Shown one piece after another: positions 7,522 through 15,391 of a stretch of DNA of 34,020 bases. The notes beneath the pieces were generated by a model. That model did no database searches, was not told the DNA's origin, and saw only the letters and a program-made list of their open reading frames with translations. This DNA is from an uncultured Verrucomicrobiota bacterium (GTDB lineage: Bacteria > Verrucomicrobiota > Verrucomicrobiia > Opitutales > Seribacteraceae): contig CACHJU010000023.1 in the NCBI GenBank assembly GCA_902580225.1, positions 1-34,020 on the forward strand, written 5' to 3'. The stretch's first letter is position 1. Every line of letters starts with the position of its first letter. The position numbers and the translations under genes are program-made.

Positions 7522-9030
7522 ATGAGCGAGGATCCAGGGTTGCTTCTTGAAGTCCGAGAATTAAAAAAAAGTTTTCCCGGAGTTCTGGCCCTTAAAGGGG
7601 TATCTCTCACATTGGGAAAAGGAGAAGTTATCTCTTTGATTGGGGAGAATGGTGCTGGAAAGAGTACCTTGATGAAAATTCTTGCCGGTGTACAGCCTGC
7701 CGATTCAGGTGATTATTTTATTGAGGGTAATAAAGTTGATTTTAAAAATGTCAGGGAGGCTATGGATCTTGGGATTGCTCTTATCCATCAGGAGCTCAAT
7801 CTGGCATCCAATCTCGATTTGGCTTCCAATATTTTTCTCGGCCGTGAGCCCGGAAAAAAAGGCTTAATCAATGAAGAAAAGCTTCATGCTGAAGCAACCA
7901 AGCATTTGAAAAGAGTCGGGCTTGATTTGCCTTCTGATACGATAGCCGGTTCTCTACCTATTGGAAAGCAGCAGTTGGTTGAAATTGCCAAGGCACTTTC
8001 ATGCAACGCCCGTGTGTTAATCATGGATGAACCGACAAGCAGTCTTTCGCAAAAAGAAACCGAGACTTTGTTCGAAGTGGTCATGGGCTTGCGCGATCAA
8101 GGAATTAGCGTGATTTATATTTCCCATAGACTTGGAGAAGTGAAGGAACTTTCAGACCGTGTAACAGTCTTTAGAGATGGAGAAAATGCGGGTGATTTGG
8201 CTAATGATGAAATAAATCATGAAAATATGGTCCGTTTAATGGTCGGTCGTGATTTGAGTGAATTTTATGAGCGTGACATCCATCAGCCCGGAGATTGCAT
8301 GCTTAAGGCAGCGGATATTATTTCTCCGGCTTATCCGGATATTCCGGTTTCGATTGAGGTCCGTGCTGGAGAAATTGTTGGAATTGCGGGTCTTGTTGGG
8401 GCGGGCCGCACGGAATTGTTGCAAACTTTTTTTGGCGTCACTCCCTCAATGGGTGGTGAGCTAGAAGTTCAGGGAATTAGTTTTTCTCCGCGATCTCCCG
8501 CTGACGCGGTTGAAGCCGGTTTGGCGCTCGCACCGGAAGATCGAAAACAGCATGGACTAGTGCTGCCTATGACAGTTCGGGAAAATGCCAGCCTGCCAAG
8601 TCTTGAGAGAGATCAAAAAATGGGATTTCTTGATCATTCCAAAGAAGAAATAATTGCCAATAAGGCGGTCGAGCAGATGAAGATAAAAACTCCCAGTATC
8701 GAACAAGCCGCCCAGTTTCTATCTGGAGGTAATCAACAAAAGATTGTTCTGGGGAAATGGCTAGCCATGAATCCTAAACTTCTGATGCTTGACGAACCGA
8801 CCCGAGGAATTGACATAGGTGCAAAAAGAGAGATTTACAAGCTAATGGAAGAGCTTGCGGGCAAAGGCATCGCAATCCTTTTTGTTTCTAGTGAAATGGA
8901 AGAAGTATTGGGGATGGCGGATCGAGTTTATGTGATGCATGAAGGGACAATTTCGGGAGAGCTTACTAAGAATCAAATGTCAGAGGAATCAATAATGCAA
9001 CTTGCAACCGGAGGCTCATTGGTAGCTTAA
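7522..9030 (+). CDS. Sugar ABC transporter ATP-binding protein, two ATPase domains (RbsA/XylG-like)
   Basis: This 502-residue protein has duplicated ABC domains, as in RbsA, XylG and MglA. The N-terminal domain has Walker A GENGAGKST (residues 41-49), a signature LPIGKQQLVEIAKAL and Walker B VLIMDEPTSSL. The C-terminal domain has a degenerate Walker A (GLVGAGRTEL), signature LSGGNQQKIVLGKWL and Walker B LLMLDEPTRGID. Degeneracy of the second P-loop is normal for this family. The gene starts directly after the stop of the binding-protein gene and ends four bases before the permease start, which marks a tight operon. The protein energises import by a membrane homodimer or oligomer of the next gene's product. 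Confidence 0.96.
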   Translation: MSEDPGLLLEVRELKKSFPGVLALKGVSLTLGKGEVISLIGENGAGKSTLMKILAGVQPADSGDYFIEGNKVDFKNVREAMDLGIALIHQELNLASNLDLASNIFLGREPGKKGLINEEKLHAEATKHLKRVGLDLPSDTIAGSLPIGKQQLVEIAKALSCNARVLIMDEPTSSLSQKETETLFEVVMGLRDQGISVIYISHRLGEVKELSDRVTVFRDGENAGDLANDEINHENMVRLMVGRDLSEFYERDIHQPGDCMLKAADIISPAYPDIPVSIEVRAGEIVGIAGLVGAGRTELLQTFFGVTPSMGGELEVQGISFSPRSPADAVEAGLALAPEDRKQHGLVLPMTVRENASLPSLERDQKMGFLDHSKEEIIANKAVEQMKIKTPSIEQAAQFLSGGNQQKIVLGKWLAMNPKLLMLDEPTRGIDIGAKREIYKLMEELAGKGIAILFVSSEMEEVLGMADRVYVMHEGTISGELTKNQMSEESIMQLATGGSLVA

Positions 9031-9034
9031 TCAT

Positions 9035-10093
9035 ATGAAAAAAAATATATTTGGAATTTTTGGCCTGTTGGTCGCAGTCTTTGCAATTACTGCAATTGCA
9101 GACCCTAATTTTCTCTCTGCGTATAATATGCAAAACACGATCAAGTGGTCTAGTTTATATGGGATTATGAGCATAGGCGTTGCATTTGTTATTATAACAG
9201 GTGGAATAGATTTATCCATTGGATCTGTGGTTGGTCTGGTCGCGGTTGTACTTTCTTTATTTACAAAAATTCAGGGACTCGACCCGATAGTAGCCATTGG
9301 ATTGACCTTGCTCATGTCATTGGTGATTGGGCTGGTTCACGGGTTGCTAATTACCAAGGCGAAACTTCAACCTTTCGTGGTAACTTTATGTGGTCTTTTG
9401 ATTTATCGAAGTCTAAGTCGATGGTTAACTGATAATCAGTCTTTGGGACCAGTCCCTTTGGAAGGTGACTTAGGCTTTGAAAATTTGGATCAAATCCTAA
9501 AATATGATTTTATTTTTAGCGGTCAAATTCCATTTGGTGATTTTTTTAACCTACCTACACCTGCTATTTTTCTCTTGGTTTTGGCATTAGCTGGAGCAGT
9601 TTTTTTACGTAAAACAATCTGGGGAAGATATTTATATGCGTTGGGTAACAATGAGGAGGGTGCCCGATATAGCGGAATTGATACCGATCGAATGAAAATT
9701 ATTGCTTATGTATTATGCTCATTTTTTGCCGGTATAGCTGGAATACTATTCGCTTTTGAATTAGGTTCGGTTCAGCCTGCTCAAACCGGGGAGTTTTACG
9801 AGCTTTTTGCCATTGCCGCCGCTGTTCTTGGCGGGTGCAGTCTGCGTGGAGGGGAAGGTTCTATTCTCGGAGTCATTATTGCAGCGGCGGTGATAAGGAT
9901 CATCTTTAATTCCATCAATATTGTTGGTATTTCGACCCATTTAGAATTTGGAATCCTCGGTTTGGTAATTCTTTTAGGGGTGATTGGGGATGAAATATTG
10001 AAAAAGAAAATGGCTGAACGACAGGCAGCGGCTAGTGAAAAACTGGCACTAGATTCATCTAGTGAGTTAAAAAATAGCTCCAAAGGAGAATAG
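9035..10093 (+). CDS. Sugar ABC transporter permease (RbsC/XylH-like)
   Basis: This is a BPD_transp_2 family permease of 352 residues with about eight to ten hydrophobic segments, starting with NIFGIFGLLVAVFAITAIA. Family landmarks are FVIITGGIDLSIGSVVGL near the first third, PFVVTLCGLLIYR, GRYLYALGNNEEGARYSGI and AAAVLGGCSLRGGEGSILG. The tail after residue 320 is charged and cytoplasmic. It completes the binding protein-ATPase-permease set of one carbohydrate uptake transporter of the CUT2 class. The CUT2 class generally imports monosaccharides, which fits the metabolic genes at either end of the operon. A 54-base gap precedes the next gene if that gene starts at 10148. Confidence 0.95.
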   Translation: MKKNIFGIFGLLVAVFAITAIADPNFLSAYNMQNTIKWSSLYGIMSIGVAFVIITGGIDLSIGSVVGLVAVVLSLFTKIQGLDPIVAIGLTLLMSLVIGLVHGLLITKAKLQPFVVTLCGLLIYRSLSRWLTDNQSLGPVPLEGDLGFENLDQILKYDFIFSGQIPFGDFFNLPTPAIFLLVLALAGAVFLRKTIWGRYLYALGNNEEGARYSGIDTDRMKIIAYVLCSFFAGIAGILFAFELGSVQPAQTGEFYELFAIAAAVLGGCSLRGGEGSILGVIIAAAVIRIIFNSINIVGISTHLEFGILGLVILLGVIGDEILKKKMAERQAAASEKLALDSSSELKNSSKGE

Positions 10094-10147
10094 TCATTTC
10101 ATTAATTATTCGGTGACTTTGTCGAAAATTTGGTTTTGAATGGAAGT

Positions 10148-12043
10148 ATGAACTCAAATGAACTTGAATTCTTTGACTATTCTTCCATAAACGCCTTTCT
10201 TGCCCAAAATTCTATTTGGATAAAAAACAACCCATGTATAAGTCCAGACTTTTGTTTGGATTGGGCTCGTTTTATTGAAGGAATAAAAGGTACTACCGAA
10301 TTGACAATACATTCAAGGAGTTCTTTTTCTTCTGAACATGGTGAATGGACTTTAGTTGAAGACGATTGGGGAGATCATGCTTGGAGGTTAAGAATGACCG
10401 GAGAAATTAATGTGGATTCATATCCTTTGAGTAATGGATTCGAGTTGGAAGAATGTATTTATTTTCCGGCTTCCTTTAAAAACTTAGTTCAAATGAAGAA
10501 TTTACTTCAGGAAAGTGATCCTGAAAACAATGCTTTTCCCACATCCCGTGGAAACCTTGGTAAATCAACTTTGGGAATCGGGGCCCGTTTTACCACTCTG
10601 CATTGGGACGGGGTGGACTGGGCAATGTCCCGGCTAGGTATTGGTTTAACCGCGAATCAAAACAGTATTCCCCGGGAACTGGTTTATGATGTGAATGAAA
10701 TGCTTGCGGATAATTTGGATACTGTACCTTTCCCTTTTATTGGCTGTGATGTGCCCGAGGGGCATCAGGGACAGAGTGTGGAGGGCATGACCCATGGTTG
10801 TATTTTGGCTAAATTTAAGAATGGTTTTCATAAACTTGGTATCTCATGGAGTTTCAACGCCGATCATCAACCAATTGGGGGTAAATTTGATAAAAGAGAA
10901 GACCAGTTAGTCGCTGGATGTATGTTTGCCAGTTACATCACTTTCGATCTTTCCCCGGAATTGGCTCAAACGGAAATTCCGCAATCGGAGGAAGAAAAAT
11001 CCCGTTTTGTTGAAAAAGAAGTTCCTGTTGATTTGGTTCATGCAGCAAGAAAGAGGGTGGAAAATGCGGGATTGCTTCCGAGTGAAGATGAGTTCAACGG
11101 TTTACTTGCTTATGTTTGGCCTGCTCTTAAAAAAATGAAGGTTCGCGACGACAAATACAAAGCCTTCCGCAAAAAGTATTTCACCACTGGTTTAGGATGT
11201 GATTTTCTACGAGAGTTATCCATTGATGAATTGCCCGGGCTAACCACCCCGGAGACAACCGCAGTCATGTTAGCGTTGTCTTTTGAGATGGGAATGCCAA
11301 TTCATTTTGTAGCACCAGCATTCGGATTTCAAAAGAATATTCCTTATCCTGATAACCATCAGTTAAGGGAAATGATAAAACCCATCTGGGCGGTATGCGA
11401 AAGTTTTGGGGTATCCATTGGATTCCACTCAGGATCGGGTAAATCAGCGGAGAATTATCAGGTGGCCGGAGAGGTCACCGGCAGCAACCTCGAGATTAAG
11501 ACAAGCGGGCGGTACACCTATGAAATGGGGGTCGCACTGCATGGATCCAGTAATCCGAAGGATCAAGAATTATGGAGAGACTGGTATGCTTTTACATTGG
11601 ACCTAGCATCCAAAAGCTGTTTTTCAAATGATGAGACTGAACAGAAAATGGCCCGTGAATTTGTCCAGTTAACGATTGGTGCTGAGAAAATGGAGGAAGC
11701 TACCAAGAGCGAAGAATCATGCAGGAATATTTTGAAAAGTTTGGAGCCTAGTCCTGAGCACTTCTTTTGGTTTGAATATAATTTCCTGTATGTTTTAGCC
11801 GCCGAAGGTTCTTCGGAAAAGAAGGCACTTGGAGATCATTCTTCCAAAGGTTACCAGCAAAGACAGAGATTTTATTCAATTAGCGATGAAGGTAGACTAC
11901 TATATTCTAAGAGGGTAGCGGAGTACATTTTTTTTCTCGCCGAGAACACAGGTTTGTCGAGTGTTGAAATATGCTCGAATGCAAAAATGGAGCTTTCTAA
12001 GCTAAATCATTATTCAGAATTTATCGAAAGTATTTCAGGTTAG
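10148..12043 (+). CDS. Divergent tagaturonate epimerase (UxaE)-family protein
   Basis: This is a 631-residue cytoplasmic protein. The ATG at 10148 is preferred to TTG at 10130. I recognise its C-terminal half as UxaE-like: a run comparable to E-x-S-x-DE...TP-E...A, then MPIHFVAPAFGF, then FHSGSGK (His427) and NLEIKTSGRYTYE. These correspond to the family motifs for the PKF segment, HSGSDKFS and H-x-KTAGT. Known UxaE enzymes interconvert tagaturonate and fructuronate in hexuronate breakdown. Two things are odd: the Asp of HSGSD is Gly here, and about 300 residues precede the recognisable part, longer than the family members I remember. The substrate may therefore differ. It closes the SDR-ABC transporter operon, which supports a sugar-acid role. 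The call rests on remembered motifs without a search. Confidence 0.62.
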   Translation: MNSNELEFFDYSSINAFLAQNSIWIKNNPCISPDFCLDWARFIEGIKGTTELTIHSRSSFSSEHGEWTLVEDDWGDHAWRLRMTGEINVDSYPLSNGFELEECIYFPASFKNLVQMKNLLQESDPENNAFPTSRGNLGKSTLGIGARFTTLHWDGVDWAMSRLGIGLTANQNSIPRELVYDVNEMLADNLDTVPFPFIGCDVPEGHQGQSVEGMTHGCILAKFKNGFHKLGISWSFNADHQPIGGKFDKREDQLVAGCMFASYITFDLSPELAQTEIPQSEEEKSRFVEKEVPVDLVHAARKRVENAGLLPSEDEFNGLLAYVWPALKKMKVRDDKYKAFRKKYFTTGLGCDFLRELSIDELPGLTTPETTAVMLALSFEMGMPIHFVAPAFGFQKNIPYPDNHQLREMIKPIWAVCESFGVSIGFHSGSGKSAENYQVAGEVTGSNLEIKTSGRYTYEMGVALHGSSNPKDQELWRDWYAFTLDLASKSCFSNDETEQKMAREFVQLTIGAEKMEEATKSEESCRNILKSLEPSPEHFFWFEYNFLYVLAAEGSSEKKALGDHSSKGYQQRQRFYSISDEGRLLYSKRVAEYIFFLAENTGLSSVEICSNAKMELSKLNHYSEFIESISG

Positions 12044-12111
12044 TAAATAATGTTTCAAATTTGTTACTAGAATGTAACTAATAAGGGAAAAGCTTTTGTT
12101 ATGAAGAATAA

Positions 12112-13992
12112 ATGGAACGATCCGTTTCTTTTTCAAAATTCAGTAATAAACAAGGTTTAGAATTTATACACAGTGGGGTCTTCACTTTACTTGACCACAT
12201 TTTTGGGCTTCGTTCATTGAGCAATCTGTATGATGCTTCCGTAATTCTAACCAAGGAGCATAACAAGCTTAAATTTTTTGAAGCGGTTTTAAAAGAACTT
12301 GATGTGCGGGTGGAAGTTCATGCCAATGAAGTTGATAGAATTCCCCGAACCGGGCCGTTAATTGTTATAGCTAATCATCCGTTTGGAGGACTGGATGGAC
12401 TTGCTCTTGGGTCCCTCCTCTCCAAAGCCAGAGTCGATTTCAAACTTTTAGTGAATCAGGAGCTTGATGTTTTTAAGGCAATGAACCCTTGGTTATTCAA
12501 AGTAGATATCTTAAGCGGACACTTGGCCAAATCCAAAAATTTTAAGGCAATGGCTGATTGCACTCGATACTTGAAAGGTGGAAACTGCCTTGGAGTTTTT
12601 CCAGCAGGTGAAGTTTCTTCCCTTGATTTAAAGACCGGCAAAATATTAGATCCCGAGTGGTCCACTCATCCGGTGTCTCTTGCAAAAATGACTGGTGCCA
12701 AGATTTTACCAGTTTGCTTTAAGGGTGCCAATAGTTTGCTTTTTCAAATTATGGGAATGATTCATCCGCGTTTGCGCACGCTGTTTTTAGCTCGAGAATT
12801 AATGAACAAAAGAGGAATGGAATTAAAGATGAGAATTGGCGAAACGATCTCGGCACAAAAACTTCGTTCTTTTGAAACAGTTTCGCAGGCTTCTGATTAT
12901 GCTCGGGTAAGTGTGGAAGCTTTAAAATATGATACGCCTCCTAAGTTATCCTCCACTTTCTTTTTTGGGAGAAAAACGGCATCCCCTGAACCCTTGATTC
13001 TTCCTGTTTGTGAAAAAAATATGGAAAATGAAATTAATAACCTGCCTAGTAATTCACTACTGGTAGCGAAAGGAAATTTTAAAATTTACTGTACCCTTGA
13101 AAAGAAAATTCCTTTTGTCATGAAAGAAATATCGCGCTTGAGGGAAAAAACTTTTCGTAATGCAGGAGAGGGTACTGGATTGCCTGCTGACACCGACCGA
13201 TTTGATCAATGGTATCAACAAATTTTTGCTTGGGATTCAAAGAACTTAAAAATTGCAGGTGGTTATCGATTAGGAGTTGTTGATAAAATAATTGAAGAAA
13301 AAGGTAAGTCGGGTATGTATGCGGCATCCGAATTTTCCTTAAAGAGTGAATTTTTCTACTCTTTGGGGAAGTCAATTGAAGTAGGAAGATCCTTCGTCAC
13401 ACAGGAGTATCAAAAAAAATTTTCTCTATTGGGCTTGATTTGGAGAGCAATTGGTGAATTTATGAACCGACACCCAGAACATTTTGTACTTTATGGCCCG
13501 GTAAGTATTTCTGCCGATTACACTCAACTTTCCAGAAACCTAATGGTTCGTTTTTTAAGAACTAACCGTTGGTCAGAAGAAATTGCACGCAATACAAAAG
13601 CGAAGAAACCCTTCAAACTTAAGCAATTGAGTCCAACATTGTTGAAGTGGGTTAAACAAGAGGGGAGAAGTATTGAAGAAGTGTCGGCTATAATTTCTGG
13701 CGTGGAACCTGATGGAAAAGGGATTCCTGTGTTAGTTAAGCATTACTTAAAGTTAAAAGGATCTTTTGTTGGATTTGCTGTCGACCCTGACTTCGGTAAC
13801 GCTCTTGATGGACTGATAGTAGTTGACATTCGAAATATGGAAAATAAGCAACTTTTACACTATTTTGGACAAAAGGGTAGAGATAGAATTTTAGCATCTC
13901 GCGAAAAATTGAGTGGGAAGCTCTCACAAAAACCAAAGATTAAGCCCGGTCAAGGTGTCCGAGTTCCTTTTCTGGGGAAATATAATCCCTAA
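12112..13992 (+). CDS. OlsF-like bifunctional acyltransferase: PlsC-type domain plus GNAT-type domain
   Basis: The first ~290 residues form a lysophospholipid acyltransferase domain with NHPFGGLDG (His89 and Asp95, a catalytic HX5D spacing that I believe is normal for this subgroup), then VFPAGEVSS, the usual substrate-binding block. A linker to about residue 340 is followed by a hemolysin-type N-acyltransferase (Acetyltransf_5/GNAT) domain: FRNAGEGTG, WDSKNLKIAGGYRLG, EVGRSFV and YGPVSISADYT. The same order is found in OlsF proteins, which make ornithine or related amino-acid lipids by two acylations. Such lipids can replace phospholipids under phosphate limitation, and a PhoD-like phosphatase lies 7 kb upstream, though nothing links them directly. 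The 3' end overlaps the convergent SelW-like gene by 53 bases. The product should be membrane-associated on the cytoplasmic side. Confidence 0.85.
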   Translation: MERSVSFSKFSNKQGLEFIHSGVFTLLDHIFGLRSLSNLYDASVILTKEHNKLKFFEAVLKELDVRVEVHANEVDRIPRTGPLIVIANHPFGGLDGLALGSLLSKARVDFKLLVNQELDVFKAMNPWLFKVDILSGHLAKSKNFKAMADCTRYLKGGNCLGVFPAGEVSSLDLKTGKILDPEWSTHPVSLAKMTGAKILPVCFKGANSLLFQIMGMIHPRLRTLFLARELMNKRGMELKMRIGETISAQKLRSFETVSQASDYARVSVEALKYDTPPKLSSTFFFGRKTASPEPLILPVCEKNMENEINNLPSNSLLVAKGNFKIYCTLEKKIPFVMKEISRLREKTFRNAGEGTGLPADTDRFDQWYQQIFAWDSKNLKIAGGYRLGVVDKIIEEKGKSGMYAASEFSLKSEFFYSLGKSIEVGRSFVTQEYQKKFSLLGLIWRAIGEFMNRHPEHFVLYGPVSISADYTQLSRNLMVRFLRTNRWSEEIARNTKAKKPFKLKQLSPTLLKWVKQEGRSIEEVSAIISGVEPDGKGIPVLVKHYLKLKGSFVGFAVDPDFGNALDGLIVVDIRNMENKQLLHYFGQKGRDRILASREKLSGKLSQKPKIKPGQGVRVPFLGKYNP

Positions 13993-14221
13993 CCCTTTTT
14001 TTGAGTTCCTTAATATCAGGAAATCCACCCTCCCTTTTTCGACACCAAATTAAATCCTGATTGCAAGTGATTTTAAATGTTCCACTTACTTTCTTATTTG
14101 GTTTGAGGGTAACCTCGTCAATTTCTTTTTCAAAGGTAGAAAGTAGCTCTTGAGCCATCCAGCCGGACCGGAGTAACCATTTGCAACCTGGGCAATACTC
14201 AATCTTTATTTTGGATTCCAT
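13940..14221 (-). CDS. SelT/SelW/SelH (Rdx) family CxxC protein
   Basis: This is a 93-residue thioredoxin-fold protein. The redox motif Cys10-Pro-Gly-Cys13 sits directly after the first beta strand (KIKIEYCPGCKWLLRSGWMA), the hallmark of the Rdx/SelW family. Bacterial members commonly have Cys in place of selenocysteine, as here. GTFKITCNQDLIWCRKREGGFPDIKELK is the conserved C-terminal half, including the G-x-F...W-x-R-K...FP pattern. The function in bacteria is not established; a thiol-redox role is inferred. The last 53 coding bases overlap the convergent acyltransferase gene. It lies 39 bases downstream of the AraC gene on the same strand and may share its transcript. Confidence 0.85.
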   Translation of the reverse strand: MESKIKIEYCPGCKWLLRSGWMAQELLSTFEKEIDEVTLKPNKKVSGTFKITCNQDLIWCRKREGGFPDIKELKKRVRDYISPEKELGHLDRA

Positions 14222-14260
14222 AGGTTTTAAAAATTTGAATAGGTCTTGTTATTTGTTTTG

Positions 14261-15040
14261 TTAGAAGTTTTCTGGAGAAACTCCATAAACCGATTTGAAT
14301 GTTCTTGAAAAATGAAAAGGATTTTCAAATCCAAGTTCAAAGGCAATGTCTTTTACCAATCTCCTAGAGGAAAGTAAAAGGGAGGCGTCATGACCCATTT
14401 TTAACCTAATCAAAAACCGATAGGGTGAATCGTTATGAAAACGTCTGAAGATGCGGTAAAGATAAGCGGGGTCGATATTCAGTTCATCGGCTAACTGATT
14501 TATGGTCTTGATTCGAAAGTAGTTTTTACGAAGGTATTGATGAATACGATTATAAGTATCACATGCCCGAACCTGTTTTTCTAAAGCTGATGGAGCGAGT
14601 TCGGAAATTTTAAGAATAATGGTGTGAGCCAGTAGATTGTAAATTGAGGTGCTATGAACAGTACCTGAATTTGTATTTCCTAATATTAGTTCGAATAACT
14701 CAACAATTTCATTGTGATCCCGAATATTTTGAAAACTACAATTTTCTTTGATTGTTTTGGATTCAATTTCAATAACCGGGGAATGAGCTAAGACCATAAA
14801 ATATTTAATCATCGGTTTGATGGGAGAGCTTGATATTTTATGATGCTGACCGACTTTATAGCTAAATAGGGAGCCTGGACACAAGTCGTGATTGGAACCG
14901 CTCAGGCAAAGATTTCCCTCTCCCGCCACTATAAATTCAATGGTTGTGCTTTCCATAACCAAATTGGATCTTTTTATTTCCGGATAAGAATCGCGTTCAA
15001 CCAAAAAATCGGGTAGGCATTTTTCAAAACCCACACTCAC
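14261..15040 (-). CDS. AraC family transcriptional regulator
   Basis: This is a 259-residue regulator with an N-terminal cupin-like sensing domain (roughly residues 20-130, including TTIEFIVAGEGNLCL and the SNHDLCPGSLFSY loop) and a C-terminal AraC double helix-turn-helix (roughly 160-259). The first helix pair is INQLADELNIDPAYLYRIFR; the second ends DIAFELGFENPFHFSRTFKS, with the P-x-x-Y/F region VYGVSPENF. No ATG lies upstream in frame before a TAG, so the start is GTG at 15040 or GTG at 15034. It is divergent from the PSD1/DUF1501 pair with 351 bases between. AraC proteins with this architecture usually activate neighbouring catabolic genes on binding a sugar, so control of that pair is the natural hypothesis. 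Confidence 0.92.
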   Translation of the reverse strand: MSVGFEKCLPDFLVERDSYPEIKRSNLVMESTTIEFIVAGEGNLCLSGSNHDLCPGSLFSYKVGQHHKISSSPIKPMIKYFMVLAHSPVIEIESKTIKENCSFQNIRDHNEIVELFELILGNTNSGTVHSTSIYNLLAHTIILKISELAPSALEKQVRACDTYNRIHQYLRKNYFRIKTINQLADELNIDPAYLYRIFRRFHNDSPYRFLIRLKMGHDASLLLSSRRLVKDIAFELGFENPFHFSRTFKSVYGVSPENF

Positions 15041-15391
15041 CAGCGAAACAAATTCGGGTTTATTCTTGGGGAAACCGAAAAAACTTGCCTAGCATCGGTG
15101 ACCTGTTCGGAAAAGTGCTCCATAATTAATTTTAATAAAAGTCAAAAAAAGATATGCTTTTGTCAAGGATAGGCATTCTTAATTTACTGCTTTCAGTTTA
15201 TTATGTAATGAGAATTAAATTACTAATAATGTTTTCCATAAAGTTAGTTTGCCCGATTCTGAAAATATGTTTAAATAAATTATGTTATCATTCCCATTTA
15301 TTTTGAGTTTTTTTGGAAGAATCAAACAAATACCATTTGGCATGCTAACCTATCATCCGCCTGTTGTTGTTTACACTGGATGCAATTTTAA
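15041..15391. promoter_or_regulatory. Divergent control region between AraC gene and PSD1 gene
   Basis: No gene is seen in these 351 bases. There is a dyad GTAAT-N9-ATTAC (15205-15223). A related pair of half-sites, GGCATTCTTA (15172-15181) and GGCATGCTAA (15339-15348), lies in the same orientation, 167 bases apart. A consensus -35 box TTGACA reads towards the AraC gene (15166 to 15161 on the minus strand), but no good -10 box follows at normal spacing. The directly repeated GGCAT-CTNA elements are what one would expect of an AraC-type operator, but two copies with differences are weak evidence. Confidence 0.35.

Noticed and set aside
7682-7867. Out-of-phase 61-codon frame inside the ATPase gene
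   Set aside because: It overlaps the well-supported RbsA-like frame, with no independent ribosome binding site.
13940-14221. Selenocysteine-containing SelW
   Set aside because: The redox motif is Cys-Pro-Gly-Cys with ordinary codons; no in-frame TGA is present, so no selenocysteine insertion is needed.
15161-15166. Strong sigma-70 promoter for the AraC gene from the minus-strand TTGACA
   Set aside because: No acceptable -10 hexamer follows at 16-18 bases, so it was left as a note in the control region and not called a promoter.
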